From Gilliamella sp. WF3-4 (lineage in GTDB: Bacteria > Pseudomonadota > Gammaproteobacteria > Enterobacterales > Orbaceae): 64,000 nucleotides of DNA. The notes beneath the pieces were generated by a model. That model did not search any database. It saw nothing but the letters and a program-made list of their open reading frames with translations, and had not been told where the DNA came from. The DNA lies in NCBI RefSeq assembly GCF_001690275.1, contig NZ_LZGW01000020.1, positions 1 to 64,000 of the forward strand, in the 5' to 3' direction. The position numbers were made by a program, and so were the translations under genes. Shown here piece after piece: positions 63,022 through 64,000 of the stretch (its first letter is position 1; the number at the start of each line of letters is the position of its first letter).

Positions 63022-64000
63022 ATGCAAAAAACATTTTTAGTGGAAATTGGTACCGAAGAGTTACCACCAAAATCACTGCGCACATTAGCAGAAAGCTTTG
63101 CGGCTAATTTTATACAACAACTTGATAATGCGAATTTAGAGCATGGAGAAGTACTGTGGTATGCATCCCCTCGCCGTTTAGCATTAAAAGTTATTAATCT
63201 GAATGATACTCAGCCCGATAGCCAAATTGTTAAACGCGGTCCTGCAGTGAGTGCTGCATTTGATACTAATGGCAAACCAACTAAAGCGGCCGAAGGCTGG
63301 GCCCGAGGTTGTGGAATTACAGTTGACCAAGCCGAGCGAATACAAACCGATAAAGGCGAATGGCTTTCTTATACTCAACATCAACAAGGCCAACTTGTGG
63401 TTAATTTATTATGCGATATGGTTAAAACAGCACTAAGCAAGTTACCTATTCCTAAACCAATGCGCTGGGCAGCTCGCCAAGTTGAATTTATTCGCCCCTG
63501 CCATACTGTCACAATGCTTTATGGGGATGAGATTGTAGCAGGTACAATTTTAGATATTGAATCAAACCGAATTATTCGTGGTCATCGTTTTATGGGGGAA
63601 CAAGAGTTCACTATCGATAATGCTGATCAATATCCCGACATTTTAGAACAACGAGGCAAAGTGATTGCTGATTATGACAAACGAAAAGCAATTATTAAAC
63701 AACAAGCTGAAAGCGAAGCTGCTAAACTTAATGGTAAAGCCGACTTAACAGACAGCTTGCTTGAAGAAGTCTCATCTTTAGTTGAATGGCCTGTTGTATT
63801 AACGGCTAAATTTGAAGAACGTTTTTTAGAAGTACCTGCTGAATCTCTGGTTTACACCATGAAAGGCGATCAAAAATACTTCCCTGTTTATGATAAACAA
63901 GGCAAATTATTACCAAACTTTATTTTTGTCGCTAACATTGAATCCAAAGATCCACAAGTGGTCATTTCGGGGAACGAAAAAGTAGTTCGCCCACGCCTTG
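63022..64000 (+). CDS. glyS: Glycine--tRNA ligase beta subunit (5' part, cut by window)
   Basis: ATG at 63022, [20 protein letters not shown] at its N-terminus, then [13 protein letters not shown] and the C-terminal visible segment NEKVVRPRL. About 326 of some 690 residues are inside the window; the frame is still open at 64000. Beta subunit binds and helps edit tRNA-Gly. It follows glyQ directly. Confidence 0.96.
   Translation, partial: MQKTFLVEIGTEELPPKSLRTLAESFAANFIQQLDNANLEHGEVLWYASPRRLALKVINLNDTQPDSQIVKRGPAVSAAFDTNGKPTKAAEGWARGCGITVDQAERIQTDKGEWLSYTQHQQGQLVVNLLCDMVKTALSKLPIPKPMRWAARQVEFIRPCHTVTMLYGDEIVAGTILDIESNRIIRGHRFMGEQEFTIDNADQYPDILEQRGKVIADYDKRKAIIKQQAESEAAKLNGKADLTDSLLEEVSSLVEWPVVLTAKFEERFLEVPAESLVYTMKGDQKYFPVYDKQGKLLPNFIFVANIESKDPQVVISGNEKVVRPRL

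Overview
The window is 64 kb of AT-rich chromosome from a gammaproteobacterium. Gene content and protein sequences are close to Enterobacterales and Pasteurellaceae (secE-nusG, rpmH-rnpA-yidD-yidC, fruBKA with Cra, glnALG, gltBD, rpsP-rimM-trmD-rplS). Strong A+T bias, poly-A tracts, a compact layout and a mannose PTS next to sugar genes fit the family Orbaceae (insect-gut Gilliamella, Frischella or Orbus-like). That placement is inferred from gene content and composition; no database was searched. The window has no rRNA, no CRISPR array and no recognisable prophage. One tRNA (Asn, GTT) was found.

Layout. 1-6 kb: 3' end of tuf, secE, nusG, then on the minus strand an oligopeptide (OPT) transporter and the ABC-F protein YheS. 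6-14.8 kb: mazG with a small overlapping gene, a structured intergenic region, the divergent efp/epmB pair (EF-P and its lysine aminomutase), rpmH-rnpA-yidD-yidC, nudC, a lipoprotein and a protein built from two zinc-ribbon plus helix-turn-helix units. 14.8-17.8 kb: a decayed patch with a frameshifted IS481-type transposase, a truncated gene remnant, an ORF that runs into tRNA-Asn, and a LOG-family gene whose start is out of frame by one base in an A7 run. 17.9-23 kb: fruBKA PTS operon with cra just upstream and a clear Cra operator. 23.1-26.8 kb: Fur-type ferric-siderophore ABC transporter. 27-31 kb: glnA-ntrB-ntrC with a sigma-54 promoter and two NtrC sites. 31-35.3 kb: DUF4952-like secreted protein, yibN-secB-gpsA, ornithine cyclodeaminase-like gene. 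35.5-43.1 kb: aas-lplT-murQ, then manXYZ plus a DUF956 (ManO) gene. 43.4-46.1 kb: rpsP-rimM-trmD-rplS and a MarC-family protein. 46.3-53.4 kb: a four-gene amino-acid operon (fold-III decarboxylase, two permeases, fold-III racemase) divergent from its own PAS/sigma-54 activator. 53.4-61.3 kb: a YhiN-type flavoprotein, gltBD and a small lipoprotein. 61.3-64 kb: a repeat-bearing intergenic region, then glyQ and the start of glyS.

How the genes work together. Nitrogen assimilation is well covered (GS, NtrBC and GOGAT). Carbohydrate uptake is by PTS (fructose and mannose). The sigma-54 theme recurs: glnA and the amino-acid operon both carry near-consensus -24/-12 promoters. The amino-acid operon has the gene order I recall for the Salmonella D-ornithine/D-lysine decarboxylase (DokD) cluster, and is the most interesting functional unit here. 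The most interesting non-coding signal is a dispersed intergenic repeat found at 7.8 kb and, in inverted orientation, twice near 61.5-61.9 kb; two copies are associated with a perfect 9-mer DnaA box.
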